Shown: positions 33,262-42,809 of the stretch, one piece after another
How positions within the stretch are numbered: position 1 is the first letter of the stretch
Layout: every line of letters starts with the position of its first letter
Assembly: GCF_000013985.1 (NCBI RefSeq)
Contig: NC_008048.1
Coordinates: forward strand, 2,232,001-2,296,000
From: Sphingopyxis alaskensis RB2256
Lineage (GTDB): Bacteria; Pseudomonadota; Alphaproteobacteria; Sphingomonadales; Sphingomonadaceae
Length of the DNA stretch: 64,000 nucleotides
Direction of reading: 5' to 3'
Made by a program: the position numbers and the translations under genes
The notes under the pieces: generated by a model
The model's input: only the letters and a program-made list of their open reading frames with translations
Databases searched by the model: none
What the model was told of the DNA's origin: nothing

Positions 33262-34655
33262 CGCCGGTCGCCATCGTCCGCGGCGACCACCGCCGCAACC
33301 AGCTTCGCAATGTCCAGCCGGTTCGCGCTGTCGTCATACCCCTGGCGGACGATCACCAGCGCGCGCGACGGAATGATGACGACATATTGGCCGCGGTTGC
33401 CAAAGGCGCCGAAGGCGTCGGCGGGTACGCCGGGAGACCCGCCGAACAGCCAGAAGCCGGCGCCATAGCCGAAGGCGCCATCGGGTTGCGGCCCGCCCGG
33501 CGTGGTGACGAAGCGGCGCCAGTCGGCGGGAAGCAGGCGCTCCCCCTGCCACATGCCATCATTCTGGTAGAGCAGCCCGAACCGCGCGAGGTCCCGCGCG
33601 GTCGTCCACACCTGACTGGACAGGATGAAATCGCCGTCCTTGTCGCGTTCGGCAAAGGTGCGCGTCATGCCGATCCGGTCGAAGAAAGCGGCGGGATCGA
33701 GCGGCGCGCCCGTCTTTTCGAGCGCCGCCTTCAGCGACTGCACCGCGAGCAGCGTATCGTTGTTGGCATAGCGATAGCGCATGCCCGGCGGGTGGAGCAG
33801 CGGCCACTGCACCGTCCACTGGCGCACCGACGCGCCGCCCATATAGACGGCGTCGGTGCGATTGCCCGCGCTGTCGCTGGTGAGGCCGCTCGCCATGCGC
33901 ATGAGCTGTTCGGTCGTGATGGCGCTGCGCGGGTCGCCGGGCGCCTGCCATTCGGCGATCATCGCCGGCTGCGTCACATCGAACCGCCCCTGCTGAACGG
34001 CGTGACCGATCAACGTCGCCGCCATCGATTTCGCGACCGAAAAGGTGCGCTGCGCCGTATGGCGATTGTGTCCGCCCCAATAGCGCTCCAGAGCGATGCG
34101 CCCGGTCTTGACGATCAACAAAGAACTGGTGCGTCCGCCGAAGTCGGCGATGTCCATCGCCACCGGCTCAAAGCCCGTCACTCCCCTGCGCACCGGCCAG
34201 CGCGCGTCCGCGTCACCGATCGGCCAGGCGCGCGCATCCAGATCGGCGCGCTGTCCGTCGGGCGACAGGCCGACGGGCGCCTCGGCGCCTGTCGGCAGCG
34301 TGACGCAACCGTTGCGCCGCGTCCATTGAGCGATGCGCGGCGGCATGTCATCGCGATAGCGGACGCTGACCCGCCGTGTCTTCAAGTCCACATCGGCCTT
34401 CAGCACACGAACCTCGGCTTCGACTTCGGGGTAGATGCCGGTCAGCTCGTCGCGCTCGATCGCCTCGATCGGCTTTCCGGCACCGTTCCACAGCGAGGAG
34501 CAGGTGAACGCCGCACGATATCCCGCCGCCCAGGCGCGGGTCAGGTCGGCATCGGCGCCGACCGCCATCGTCGGCATCGCCGCGATCGCCGACACGGCGC
34601 CCAGTGCAAACAACCACCGCATCGAACGAGCACTCCTATGCGCCTGATTCATCAT
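33243..34655 (-). CDS. Exported serine hydrolase, class C beta-lactamase family
   Basis: A 470-residue exported protein. The signal peptide includes MRWLFALGAVSAIAAMPTMAVG. The beta-lactamase/PBP-like domain holds the nucleophile in FSVAKSMAATLIG (SxxK) and the tyrosine motif in RYRYANNDTLL (YxN), with a late GQYVVIIPSRALVIV segment. Such proteins are usually esterases or D-aminopeptidases rather than resistance enzymes. I chose the ATG at 34655, which overlaps the rarA stop as TGATG, indicating translational coupling; an alternative ATG is at 34622. Confidence 0.85.
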   Translation of the reverse strand: MMNQAHRSARSMRWLFALGAVSAIAAMPTMAVGADADLTRAWAAGYRAAFTCSSLWNGAGKPIEAIERDELTGIYPEVEAEVRVLKADVDLKTRRVSVRYRDDMPPRIAQWTRRNGCVTLPTGAEAPVGLSPDGQRADLDARAWPIGDADARWPVRRGVTGFEPVAMDIADFGGRTSSLLIVKTGRIALERYWGGHNRHTAQRTFSVAKSMAATLIGHAVQQGRFDVTQPAMIAEWQAPGDPRSAITTEQLMRMASGLTSDSAGNRTDAVYMGGASVRQWTVQWPLLHPPGMRYRYANNDTLLAVQSLKAALEKTGAPLDPAAFFDRIGMTRTFAERDKDGDFILSSQVWTTARDLARFGLLYQNDGMWQGERLLPADWRRFVTTPGGPQPDGAFGYGAGFWLFGGSPGVPADAFGAFGNRGQYVVIIPSRALVIVRQGYDDSANRLDIAKLVAAVVAADDGDRRYSKGG

Positions 34656-35974
34656 CACCGCCCTGACCGTCGTTGCGCGTCCCACCAGGCCATGCGCTCG
34701 GCAATCCGTTTTTCAAAGCCGCGATCGACCGGGCGGTAATAGTCGCCCGGCGCCATGCCGTCAGGCCAATAATTGTCGCCCGAAAAACCGTCGGGAGCGT
34801 CATGGTCATAGCTGTAGCCCGCGCCATAGCCCAGATCCTTCATCAGCTTCGTCGGGGCGTTGAGGATGTTCGCGGGCGGCGCGAGGCTGCCGGTCTCGCG
34901 TGCCGCGCTCCACGCCGCCTTCTGCGCGGCATAGGCGGCGTTCGATTTGGGCGCGGTGGCGAGATAGAGGCACGCCTGCACGATCGCGAGCTCGCCTTCG
35001 GGCGAACCGAGGAACTGATAGGCGTCCTTTGCGGCGAGGCACTGCACCAGCGCCTGCGGGTCGGCGAGGCCGATGTCCTCGCTCGCAAGGCGGGTGAGGC
35101 GGCGGAGCACATAAAGCGGTTCCTCGCCCGCAACGAGCATCCGCGCAAGCCAGTAGAGCGCCGCCTGCGGGTCGGAGCCGCGCACCGCCTTATGCAGCGC
35201 CGAAATGAGATTATAGTGGCCGTCGCGATCCCGGTCGTAGACGGGCATCCGGCGGTGGAGAAATTGCGCAAGTTCGGCCGGATCGAGCGGCGCATCGAGC
35301 GTCACCGAAAACAGCGTTTCGACCTGATTGAGCAGGAACCGCCCGTCGCCGTCGGCGCTGGCGACGAGCGCGGCGCGCGCTTCGGTCGTCACCGGCAGCG
35401 CGCGGCCGGTTTCGGCTTCGGCGCGGTCGATCAGCGTTTCGAGCGCAGCATCGCCAAGCCGGTTCAGCACCAGCACCTGCGCGCGGCTGAGCAGCGCGGC
35501 GTTCAGGGCAAAGCTGGGGTTCTCCGTCGTCGCGCCGACGAGCACGACGGTGCCGCGCTCGACATAGGGCAGGAAGCCGTCCTGTTGCGCGCGGTTGAAG
35601 CGATGGATCTCGTCGACGAAGAGCAGGGTCCGTTTGCCCGTCGCAGCCATTTTTTCGGCATCGGCAAAGGCCTGGCGCAAATCGGCGACGCCCGAAAAAA
35701 CTGCCGACAGCGCGGCGAAACGCATCTTCACCGCCTCGGCCAGAAGGCGCGCGATGGTCGTCTTGCCCGTGCCCGGCGGCCCCCACAGGATGATCGACGA
35801 CAATTGGCCCGCAGCGACCATGCGCCCGATCGCGCCGTCGGTGCCCGTCAGATGCTCCTGTCCGACGACCTCAGCCAGCGAGCGCGGCCGCAGCCGCTCA
35901 GCGAGCGGCGCGGCGCCGGTCGCCGCGTCCTGCCGCGCGGTCGGTGTTTCCTCACCGAAGAGATCGCCCGCCAT
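34655..35974 (-). CDS. rarA: Replication-associated recombination protein RarA (MgsA)
   Basis: RarA is an AAA+ ATPase related to clamp loaders that acts at stalled replication forks. The 439-residue protein has the RPRSLAEVVGQEHL N-box, Walker A GPPGTGKTT at 65-73, Walker B LLFVDEIHRF near 117-126, GATTENPSFALNAALLSRAQ (sensor 1) and the C-terminal tetramerisation region with EDIGLADPQAL. All are normal. It lies between the glycosyltransferase and the serine hydrolase genes on the same strand. Confidence 0.96.
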   Translation of the reverse strand: MAGDLFGEETPTARQDAATGAAPLAERLRPRSLAEVVGQEHLTGTDGAIGRMVAAGQLSSIILWGPPGTGKTTIARLLAEAVKMRFAALSAVFSGVADLRQAFADAEKMAATGKRTLLFVDEIHRFNRAQQDGFLPYVERGTVVLVGATTENPSFALNAALLSRAQVLVLNRLGDAALETLIDRAEAETGRALPVTTEARAALVASADGDGRFLLNQVETLFSVTLDAPLDPAELAQFLHRRMPVYDRDRDGHYNLISALHKAVRGSDPQAALYWLARMLVAGEEPLYVLRRLTRLASEDIGLADPQALVQCLAAKDAYQFLGSPEGELAIVQACLYLATAPKSNAAYAAQKAAWSAARETGSLAPPANILNAPTKLMKDLGYGAGYSYDHDAPDGFSGDNYWPDGMAPGDYYRPVDRGFEKRIAERMAWWDAQRRSGR

Positions 35975-35981
35975 CGGGCGC

Positions 35982-37139
35982 TCAGCCCCCGTGCCGCTGT
36001 TTCTGGCGGATCAGGCGCAAATAGGTGTCGGCAACCGCCTGATTGATCGCATCCCACTGATAGGCGCCGCTTTCGCGCACCGCCGCGGCGCCATGGTCGG
36101 CGCGCAGCGCGGTATCGTTGCAATAACGCTCGAGATGGTCGGCAAAGCCCGAGATCGATCCCGGTGCGACGAGATAGCCCGTCTGGCCATGCTTGACGAT
36201 ACTCGCGCTGCCCGTCGCGCGCGCCGCCACCACCGGCAGCCCGCACGCCATGGCCTCGAGCGTGACATTGCCAAAGGTTTCGGTGACCGACGGGTTGAAG
36301 AAGATGTCGCACGACGCAAGCGCATGAGCGAGATCGGCGCCGCCCTGAAAGCCCACGAAATGCGCGTTGGGCAGGCGCGATTCGAACCAGTCGCCCGCCG
36401 GCCCCTCGCCGATCACCACCACCTGATGCGGCACGCCGCGGCGCGTCAGCACGTCGATGGCATCGGCAAAGACGTCGAGCCCCTTTTCCATCACCAGCCG
36501 CCCGAGGAAGGCGATAGTGGGCGTGTCGTCGGCGATGCCGAGCGACCGGCGCCAGGCCATGTCGCGGCGGCCGGGGTGAAAAATCCCCTGTTCGACGCCG
36601 CGCGTCCAGATGCCGATGTCATAATTCATCCGCTGGTCGCGGAGCACCTGCGCAAAGCTTTCGGACGGCGCGATCAGCGCGTCGCAGCGGCGATAGAGTT
36701 TGCGCAGCCAGGCGACCACGAGCGGTTCGAGGAACGACAGATTATAATAGCGGAAATAGGTTTCGAAGCGCGTATGGACCGAACAGGCCACCGGAATCCG
36801 GCGCCGCCGCGCCCACGCCGCCGCCTGTCGCGCCACGCGATCGGGGCTGGAGATATGGACGATGTTGGGCGCAAAGGTGGCGATGTCCTGGCGCACCCTC
36901 GATGAAAAGCTCAAGGGTATGCGATATTCGCTGCGCCCGGGGATCGCCATCGACGGCACGCTGACGAGGTCGCCGGTGGGTTCGAAGTCGGGGTGGGCGA
37001 CGGTCGGCGAATAGACGCGCACCGCCGCGCCCTGCGCCAGCAGATATCCGACGAGGCGATTGAGCGCCTTGTTCGCGCCGTCGGTCGTCATGTTGTAATT
37101 GCCGCTGAACAGGGCGATGCGAAGGTCCGAAACGTCCAT
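35982..37139 (-). CDS. Glycosyltransferase family 4 (GT-B)
   Basis: A 385-residue retaining GT-B glycosyltransferase of the PimB/SqdX-like group: MDVSDLRIALFSGNYNMTTDG at the start, HTRFETYFRYYN and the nucleotide-sugar site IAFLGRLVMEKGLDVF with a later FFNPSVTETFGNVTLEAMACGLPVVA containing the E-x7-E signature. It probably transfers a hexose or uronic acid to a lipid. In a sphingomonad a glycosphingolipid head-group role is attractive but not shown. It is followed seven bases later by rarA. Confidence 0.85.
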   Translation of the reverse strand: MDVSDLRIALFSGNYNMTTDGANKALNRLVGYLLAQGAAVRVYSPTVAHPDFEPTGDLVSVPSMAIPGRSEYRIPLSFSSRVRQDIATFAPNIVHISSPDRVARQAAAWARRRRIPVACSVHTRFETYFRYYNLSFLEPLVVAWLRKLYRRCDALIAPSESFAQVLRDQRMNYDIGIWTRGVEQGIFHPGRRDMAWRRSLGIADDTPTIAFLGRLVMEKGLDVFADAIDVLTRRGVPHQVVVIGEGPAGDWFESRLPNAHFVGFQGGADLAHALASCDIFFNPSVTETFGNVTLEAMACGLPVVAARATGSASIVKHGQTGYLVAPGSISGFADHLERYCNDTALRADHGAAAVRESGAYQWDAINQAVADTYLRLIRQKQRHGG

Positions 37140-37180
37140 CCCGCCTCGCCTAATCCGTTAGCCGGGCAAAGGCAATTGCG

Positions 37181-38125
37181 TCAGAAAGCCTCGCGCTGCT
37201 CCGATGGCGCTTCGGGATCAAGGTCGATCGGCGGATGCAGCCGCAGATGATGGACGCGGCGTTCGTCGGCGTCGGTCACCTCGATCCGCCAGCCGCTCGG
37301 GTGGACGAGTATTTCGCCGACCTCGGGCACATGCCCCGCGAGCACCGCAGCGAGCCCGCCGAGCGTGTCGACATCCTCCTCGACCTCGCCGAGCCGCGGA
37401 TCGACCGCTTCGCCGAGGTCGTCGAGTTCGGCGCGCGCGTCGACTTCCCAGCAGCCCCCCTCGCCCGCGACGATCAGCGGCTCGGGTTCGTCGTCATGCT
37501 CGTCCTCGATCTCGCCGACGATCTCCTCGACCAGATCCTCGATCGTCAGCAATCCCTCGGTGCCCGAATATTCGTCGATCACGATCGCCAGATGGGTGCG
37601 TTTGGCGCGCATTTCGGCGAGCAGGTCGAGCACGCCCATCGATTGCGGGACGTAGAGCGGCTGACGGAGGAGGTCGAGCAGCGGCGGTGGTGGCCGTTTT
37701 TCGGCAAGCACGGCAAAGACGTCCTTGACGTGGATCATGCCGATGACCTCGTCGAGGCTTTCGCGATAGACCGGCAGGCGGCTGTGGCCCGCGTCGGCAA
37801 AGATCGCGAGGATGTCCTCGAAGCTCGCGGTTTCGGGGATGGCGATGATCTCGCCGCGCGGCACCGCGACATCGTCGACCGTCTGCTCGCCGAAATGGAG
37901 GAGGTTGCGCAGCATCTTGCGCTCGATGGGCGAAAGGTCGCCGACGATGTTGCTGCCGCGGCGGTCCTCGCCCTCTTCCTCGGCCTCGTCGATGACCTCT
38001 TCGATCTGTTCGCGCAGTGACGGCTCCTTGTCGCCGCCGAACAGCAGGTTTTTCAGTCCGGACAGCAGCCCGGACCTGCTACTGTCCTCTTCCGATCGGT
38101 TCGAAGATCCCTGGTCGTCGGGCAT
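37181..38125 (-). CDS. corC: CorC-type CBS-domain protein (hemolysin C family)
   Basis: A 314-residue cytoplasmic protein with an acidic N-terminal region, two CBS domains (about 70-190; EIIAIPETASFEDILAIFADAG and VPQSMGVLDLLAEM) and a CorC_HlyC domain at the end (about 210-300). CorC proteins act in magnesium/cobalt homeostasis. It follows ybeY by about 20 bases, the usual ybeY-corC order. The expected next gene lnt is missing; a glycosyltransferase follows. The start at MPDDQGSS (about 38125) is chosen to match the family. Confidence 0.9.
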   Translation of the reverse strand: MPDDQGSSNRSEEDSSRSGLLSGLKNLLFGGDKEPSLREQIEEVIDEAEEEGEDRRGSNIVGDLSPIERKMLRNLLHFGEQTVDDVAVPRGEIIAIPETASFEDILAIFADAGHSRLPVYRESLDEVIGMIHVKDVFAVLAEKRPPPPLLDLLRQPLYVPQSMGVLDLLAEMRAKRTHLAIVIDEYSGTEGLLTIEDLVEEIVGEIEDEHDDEPEPLIVAGEGGCWEVDARAELDDLGEAVDPRLGEVEEDVDTLGGLAAVLAGHVPEVGEILVHPSGWRIEVTDADERRVHHLRLHPPIDLDPEAPSEQREAF

Positions 38126-38144
38126 GGTTGCAACATATCCTGAA

Positions 38145-38651
38145 TTAATCCTGATCGGCATATGGATTGGCGATGCCCAGCGATGCAAGGGCTTTCACTT
38201 CGAGCGCTTCCATCGCCGCCGCCGAAACATCGTCCATATGGTCGTAGCCGACGAGGTGCAGCGCGCCGTGAACGATGAGGTGCGTCGCGTGGGCGGCGAG
38301 CGAAACGCCCTTCTCATCCGCTTCGCGCGCGCAGGTTTCGCGCGCGAGAACGATGTCCCCCAGCAGGATTTCGCCATCGTCGCTGTTCGCGAGACTTTCG
38401 AGCAGGTCGTTCTGTACCTGCGGAAAGGAGAGCACATTGGTCGGCTTGTCACGCCCGCGGAAATCGCGGTTGAGCGTATGCACCTCGGCATCGTCGGTCA
38501 GGCGCACCGCAACCTCGACCAGCGGCGCCGCGTCGGCGAGCGCCGCGAAGGGGGTGATGGCAAACGCCGCTGCCACCGCCTCGGCCGCGCGCGCTGCCCA
38601 GTCGAGCGCGTCGGGCCACGGCGCCGCGGCGTGGGTTTCAACGCTCAACAT
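38145..38651 (-). CDS. ybeY: Endoribonuclease YbeY (rRNA maturation factor)
   Basis: A 168-residue zinc-dependent RNase for 16S rRNA 3'-end maturation and ribosome quality control. The family motif HLIVHGALHLVGYDH (HxxxHxxxxxH) is near residues 130-144, with NRDFRGRDKPTNVLSFP before it. The gene normally follows phoH, but here upstream there is only a transposase relic, so the cluster seems broken. corC follows directly. Confidence 0.95.
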   Translation of the reverse strand: MLSVETHAAAPWPDALDWAARAAEAVAAAFAITPFAALADAAPLVEVAVRLTDDAEVHTLNRDFRGRDKPTNVLSFPQVQNDLLESLANSDDGEILLGDIVLARETCAREADEKGVSLAAHATHLIVHGALHLVGYDHMDDVSAAAMEALEVKALASLGIANPYADQD

Positions 38652-39218
38652 GGGCAGGTCTCCACAAGAAGAAGGCCGGAAAACTGCGCAATTTTATTCG
38701 CAATTCGTATTTTCGGCGATGGCTTGACACATGCGGGATCGTCGTTCGGCGTCATGCCCATCCGCTACCGCGCCGCAGCGCGGTAGGACAGCGTTTTTTG
38801 GCGGCTCGTCTGGGCATCGTGGACATATTGGCTGACGTTGCGCTGGCGGGTTGATTCAAGGCCTCCTTTTGGCGGCAGGCTTGGGCCGAGGCGACCTTAC
38901 AGAAGCAGAATGGCGTGTTCTGAGGGGCTTGCTGCCGATTGAGGCGTCTAGCCGTGGGCGTGAATGTCGGCGTGAAGCGACCCGTGCGATCCTCAACGGC
39001 TTACTCCGGCGACTTCGCCGCGGCACGCCATGGCGCGGCATTCAGCGCAGGATCCTGCCCCGATGCAGGAACCATCGCGGTGGCCGGACGCTATGGGACC
39101 ATAACATCCATACAGGTTTCGCGTTACGCGCGCGGATTTTTGACCTATCTGGAGTGCGTGCCCGATACGGGCCAAAGCTTCGTCCCATCGATCGACCAAG
39201 AGGACCAACAGGCCCCGC
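38652..39218. other. Gap between ybeY and the MscS gene
   Basis: This 567-base stretch has no intact gene. It contains a hairpin CTACCGCGC/GCGCGGTAG (about 38765-38786) followed by a T6 run, and a transposase fragment (38890-39035). It looks like the scar of an old insertion or rearrangement. Confidence 0.5.
38890..39035 (+). pseudogene. IS5-type transposase N-terminal fragment
   Basis: One frame reads GDLTEAEWRVLRGLLPIE, then RAILNGLLRRLRRGTPWR, the DUF4096-like start of small IS5-family transposases. The rest of the transposase, including the DDE domain, is absent and the frame breaks after about 60 residues. No inverted repeats are visible. It is a dead remnant upstream of ybeY. Confidence 0.65.
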
Positions 39219-40421
39219 ATGACCGTCACGATCCCGACCGCCGCCCCGACTGCCGCCGCAAAGGCGGCGCGCGCCAAAACCGATGCCGCCACCAGCAATC
39301 CGCTCGCCGACATGCGCGACTGGTGGGACAGCAGCGTCGCCTGGGTGAACAGCCACTGGCTGGAAATCGGGATCGCGGTGGCGCTTGGCCTCGTCATCTA
39401 TGTCCTGCTCTCGATGATCCGCCGTATCGCGCTGAGGCGCGCGCAGGCGGCGCCGGGCGAGTTCACGCTCACCGACATCGTCGGCCGCGTGATCCACAAG
39501 ACGAAGTCGCTCGTGCTGGCAATCATCGCCGTGCGGCTGGTCGCGGGTTATGCGCAGCCGCCGGCCCTGTTCATGCAGGCCATCCATTTCGCCTTCACCG
39601 TCGCCGTCGTGTTGCAGGCCGCGATATGGGCACGCGAAATCATCCTCGGCCTCATCCAGCGCCGCGCTGCCGAAGGCCATAATGAAACGCTCAGCAACGC
39701 GATGGGAATCATCCGGCTGCTCATCAGCGTCGCACTTTTCGCGGTCGCCGCCATCGTCATCCTCGACAATATGGGGGTCAATGTCACCGGGCTGGTCGCG
39801 GGCCTCGGCATCGGCGGCATCGCGATCGGCCTTGCCGCGCAGGGCATTTTTTCCGATCTGTTCGCGTCGCTGTCGATCATCTTCGATCGGCCGTTCCGCG
39901 TCGGCGAGACGATCAAATATGACACGAGCACCGCAACCGTCGAACGGATTGGCCTGAAAAGCACGCGCCTGCGCTCGATAAACGGCGAGTTGCTCGTCAT
40001 TTCGAACACCAATCTGCTCGCCAAGGAAATCACCAATTACGCGCATCTGCACCGCCGCCGCGTGACCTTCATGATCGGCGTCGTCTATCAGACCACGCCG
40101 ACGATGCTGCGCGACCTTCCTGCGCTGCTCGAGGAGCAGGTGAACGCCGCAGGCCATGCGTTTGTTCGTTCCAGCTTTGTCGCTTTCGGCCCGTCCAGCC
40201 TCGACTTCGAACTGCTCTTCGACGTGTTCAGCGATGATTATGACGTCGTGACCGCCGCGCGCACCGACGTCGCGATCCGCCTGTTCGAAGCGATGACCGC
40301 GGCGGGTTACAGCTTTGCCTATCCGACGCAGACAACCTTCACCGCGGCGCCCGACGGCCGCATGATTCTCCCCTATGCCGAAAGCGTGACGATGAAGGCG
40401 CCAGACCCTGCCGATGGCTGA
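39219..40421 (+). CDS. Mechanosensitive ion channel family protein (MscS-like)
   Basis: A 400-residue MscS-type channel. After an Ala-rich, cytoplasmic-looking N-terminus there are membrane segments at about 45-70 and then three more up to residue 215; the pore helix region reads VAGLGIGGIAIGLAAQGIFSDLF, matching the glycine/alanine-rich TM3 of MscS, followed by the beta domain (FRVGETIKY...). It relieves turgor on hypo-osmotic shock. The start at 39219 is the first ATG that keeps the membrane part whole. Confidence 0.9.
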   Translation: MTVTIPTAAPTAAAKAARAKTDAATSNPLADMRDWWDSSVAWVNSHWLEIGIAVALGLVIYVLLSMIRRIALRRAQAAPGEFTLTDIVGRVIHKTKSLVLAIIAVRLVAGYAQPPALFMQAIHFAFTVAVVLQAAIWAREIILGLIQRRAAEGHNETLSNAMGIIRLLISVALFAVAAIVILDNMGVNVTGLVAGLGIGGIAIGLAAQGIFSDLFASLSIIFDRPFRVGETIKYDTSTATVERIGLKSTRLRSINGELLVISNTNLLAKEITNYAHLHRRRVTFMIGVVYQTTPTMLRDLPALLEEQVNAAGHAFVRSSFVAFGPSSLDFELLFDVFSDDYDVVTAARTDVAIRLFEAMTAAGYSFAYPTQTTFTAAPDGRMILPYAESVTMKAPDPADG

Positions 40422-40514
40422 CGCTACGGCGCCTTGGTCAAAGCCCTTGGCCCTTGTGCAACGCGGCAGGAGAGGCCTAGAACGCGCCCCGAAGCAGCAT
40501 AGAGGGGATGACAA

Positions 40515-40973
40515 ATGGCCACCATCACGCCGCAGGAGTTGCAGTCGAAGGTCGGGCAGCATCTCGGCACCTCCGATTGGGTGCTCGTCGATCAGGAGAT
40601 GATCAACAAGTTCGCCGATGCGACGGGCGATCATCAGTTCATCCATATCGACGAGGAAAAGGCCAAGCAGACGCCGTTCGGCGGCACGATCGCGCACGGC
40701 TTCCTCACCCTGTCGCTGATGCCGATGCTCGGTCAGAGCACCGACGGGCCGAAAGTCGGCGGCGTCAAGATGGGCGTCAACTATGGCTGCAACAAGGTTC
40801 GTTTCCTGTCGCCCGTCCGTTCGGGCAAGCGCGTGCGCAGCCATGTGAAGCTGCTCGAACTGGAAGAAAAGCGCCCCGGCCAGTGGCAGCAGACCAACGA
40901 AGTGACGATAGAGATCGAGGGCGAGGAAAAGCCCGCCCTGATCGCCGAATGGATCAGCCAGTTTTTCGTTTGA
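40515..40973 (+). CDS. MaoC family (R)-enoyl-CoA hydratase-like dehydratase
   Basis: A 152-residue hot-dog-fold protein. The hydratase-2 motif is visible: FADATGDHQFIHIDEEKAKQTPFGGTIAHGF (D and H catalytic pair near residues 37-42, then GGTIAHGFL). It hydrates trans-2-enoyl-CoA. It is followed 51 bases later by a thiolase gene, which suggests a shared fatty-acid or polyhydroxyalkanoate-type breakdown step. Confidence 0.88.
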   Translation: MATITPQELQSKVGQHLGTSDWVLVDQEMINKFADATGDHQFIHIDEEKAKQTPFGGTIAHGFLTLSLMPMLGQSTDGPKVGGVKMGVNYGCNKVRFLSPVRSGKRVRSHVKLLELEEKRPGQWQQTNEVTIEIEGEEKPALIAEWISQFFV

Positions 40974-41024
40974 GCGCCCTCCCCGGCAAAGACCCGTTCA
41001 AATTGACCAAGAAGGATTTTCATC

Positions 41025-42206
41025 ATGCGTGACGCCGTTATCGTTTCCACCGCCCGCACCCCGCTGACCAAGGCGGCGCGCGGCTCGTTCAACAACACGC
41101 TCGCCCCGACGCTGGGTTCTTTCTCGGTCAAGGCCGCGGTCGAGCGCGCCGGTCTGGAGGGCGGCGAGATCGACGACGTCGTGTTCGGCGCCGCGATGCA
41201 GCAGGGGTCGCAGACGATGAACGTCGCGCGGCTGATCGCGCTGCGTTCGGGCCTGCCCGTCACCGTCCCCGGCATGTCGATCGACCGTCAATGCTCGTCG
41301 GGCCTGATGACGATCGCGACCGCCGCGAAGCAGATCATCGTCGACCGTCAGGACATCTGCGTCGCCGGCGGCATCGAAAGCATCTCGAAAGTCAGCGGCA
41401 GCGGCAAGGTGTTCATCGAGACCGACGCCGAGCTGATCGCGATGCACAAGGACACTTATATGCCGATGATCGGCACCGCCGAGGTCGTCGCCAAGCGTTA
41501 CAACATCGGCCGCGAATATCAGGACGAATATTCGCTCCAGTCGCAGCAGCGCACCGCCGCCGCGCAGGCCGCGGGCAAATATGACGACGAGATCGTCGCC
41601 TGCAAGGCGACGATGGCGGTGATGGACAAGGAAACCAAGGAAGTCAGCTATAAGGAGGTCGTGGCCGACAAGGACGAATGCAACCGTCCCGACACGACGC
41701 TCGAAGGGCTGGCGAGCCTGAAGCCGGTGATGGGCGAAGGCCACACGATCACCGCGGGCAACGCCAGCCAGCTCGCCGATGGCTCGTCGGCGTGCGTCGT
41801 GATGGAAGCCAAGGTTGCCGAAAAGCGCGGCCTCCAGCCGCTCGGCCGCTATGTCGGCATGGCGGTCGCCGGCACCGAGCCCGACGAAATGGGCATTGGC
41901 CCGGTCTTCGCGATCCCCAAGCTGCTCGAACGCTTCGAATTGAAGATGGACGACATCGGCCTGTGGGAGCTCAACGAAGCCTTTGCGGTGCAGGTGCTCT
42001 ATTGCCGCGACAAGCTCGGTATTCCGAACGAGCTGCTCAACGTCAACGGCGGCTCGATCTCGATCGGCCACCCCTTCGGCATGACCGGCGCGCGCTGCGT
42101 CGGCCACGCGCTGATCGAAGGCAAGCGCCGCGGCGTGAAGTACGCCGTCGTGACAATGTGCATCGGCGGCGGCCAGGGCGCGGCAGGCCTGTTCGAGGTC
42201 TTCTGA
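41025..42206 (+). CDS. Acetyl-CoA acyltransferase (thiolase)
   Basis: A 393-residue thiolase. The nucleophilic cysteine lies in [12 protein letters not shown] near residue 90, the second catalytic region is [16 protein letters not shown] near 346-360 and the third is [15 protein letters not shown] at the C-terminus. Domain layout and length are normal. It catalyses thiolytic cleavage of 3-ketoacyl-CoA or the reverse. It clusters with the MaoC gene and is one base from a CMD-like gene. Confidence 0.93.
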   Translation: MRDAVIVSTARTPLTKAARGSFNNTLAPTLGSFSVKAAVERAGLEGGEIDDVVFGAAMQQGSQTMNVARLIALRSGLPVTVPGMSIDRQCSSGLMTIATAAKQIIVDRQDICVAGGIESISKVSGSGKVFIETDAELIAMHKDTYMPMIGTAEVVAKRYNIGREYQDEYSLQSQQRTAAAQAAGKYDDEIVACKATMAVMDKETKEVSYKEVVADKDECNRPDTTLEGLASLKPVMGEGHTITAGNASQLADGSSACVVMEAKVAEKRGLQPLGRYVGMAVAGTEPDEMGIGPVFAIPKLLERFELKMDDIGLWELNEAFAVQVLYCRDKLGIPNELLNVNGGSISIGHPFGMTGARCVGHALIEGKRRGVKYAVVTMCIGGGQGAAGLFEVF

Positions 42207-42207
42207 T

Positions 42208-42792
42208 TTGCGCCTAGACCAACCGCGCATCGAGCCGGTCGATCTGGACCGGCTCGATGCCGACCAGCGCACCGCGCTAGACCCCTTCCTCGCCAGCGAT
42301 GGCGGCAAGGTCGGGGGCGGCAAGATCCTCAACATCTTCCGCACGCTGGCGCATGCGCCCAGGGCGCTCACGGCCTTCCTCGCGTGGGGCAACTATATCC
42401 TGTCGCGGCGCAATGCGCTGAGCCCACGGAATCGCGAACTCGTCATCCTGCGCACCGGCTTTAACTGCCGTTCGGGTTACGAGTGGACGCAGCACAGGCG
42501 CATCGGGCTCGATTGCGGATTGAGCGAGGACGAGATCGCCCGGATCAAGGCGGGACCCGACGCGGGCGGCTGGAACGACCTCGACCGCGCCATGCTGCGC
42601 GCGACCGACGAACTCACCGCCGACCATTTCGTCAGCGACACGACCTGGGCCGCGCTCGCGCCGCTCGGCGACAAGGGACGGATGGACCTGGTGATGACGG
42701 TGGGGCAATATACGCAGGTCTCGATGATCCTGAACAGCTTCGGCATTCAGGTCGAGGAAGGATGGGAGGTCGACCCCGACCTCAAGGCCTGA
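42208..42792 (+). CDS. Carboxymuconolactone decarboxylase family protein
   Basis: A 194-residue AhpD/CMD-like protein. It has the core RELVILRTGFNCRSGYEWTQHRR, with the single cysteine and the E-x3-H type catalytic pair (EWTQH) near residues 85-90. It starts at TTG 42208, one base after the thiolase stop; no ATG is available that keeps the N-terminal half. CMD-type proteins act as decarboxylases or peroxidases; the activity here is unknown. Close linkage to thiolase suggests a ring- or acid-degradation setting. Confidence 0.82.
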   Translation: MRLDQPRIEPVDLDRLDADQRTALDPFLASDGGKVGGGKILNIFRTLAHAPRALTAFLAWGNYILSRRNALSPRNRELVILRTGFNCRSGYEWTQHRRIGLDCGLSEDEIARIKAGPDAGGWNDLDRAMLRATDELTADHFVSDTTWAALAPLGDKGRMDLVMTVGQYTQVSMILNSFGIQVEEGWEVDPDLKA

Positions 42793-42809
42793 CGGGAAGG
42801 AAGAAGCAC

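Noticed and set aside
38765..38799. Terminator of a plus-strand gene
   Set aside because: A stem and T6 run exist, but no plus-strand gene ends upstream and the T-run is 7 bases from the stem.
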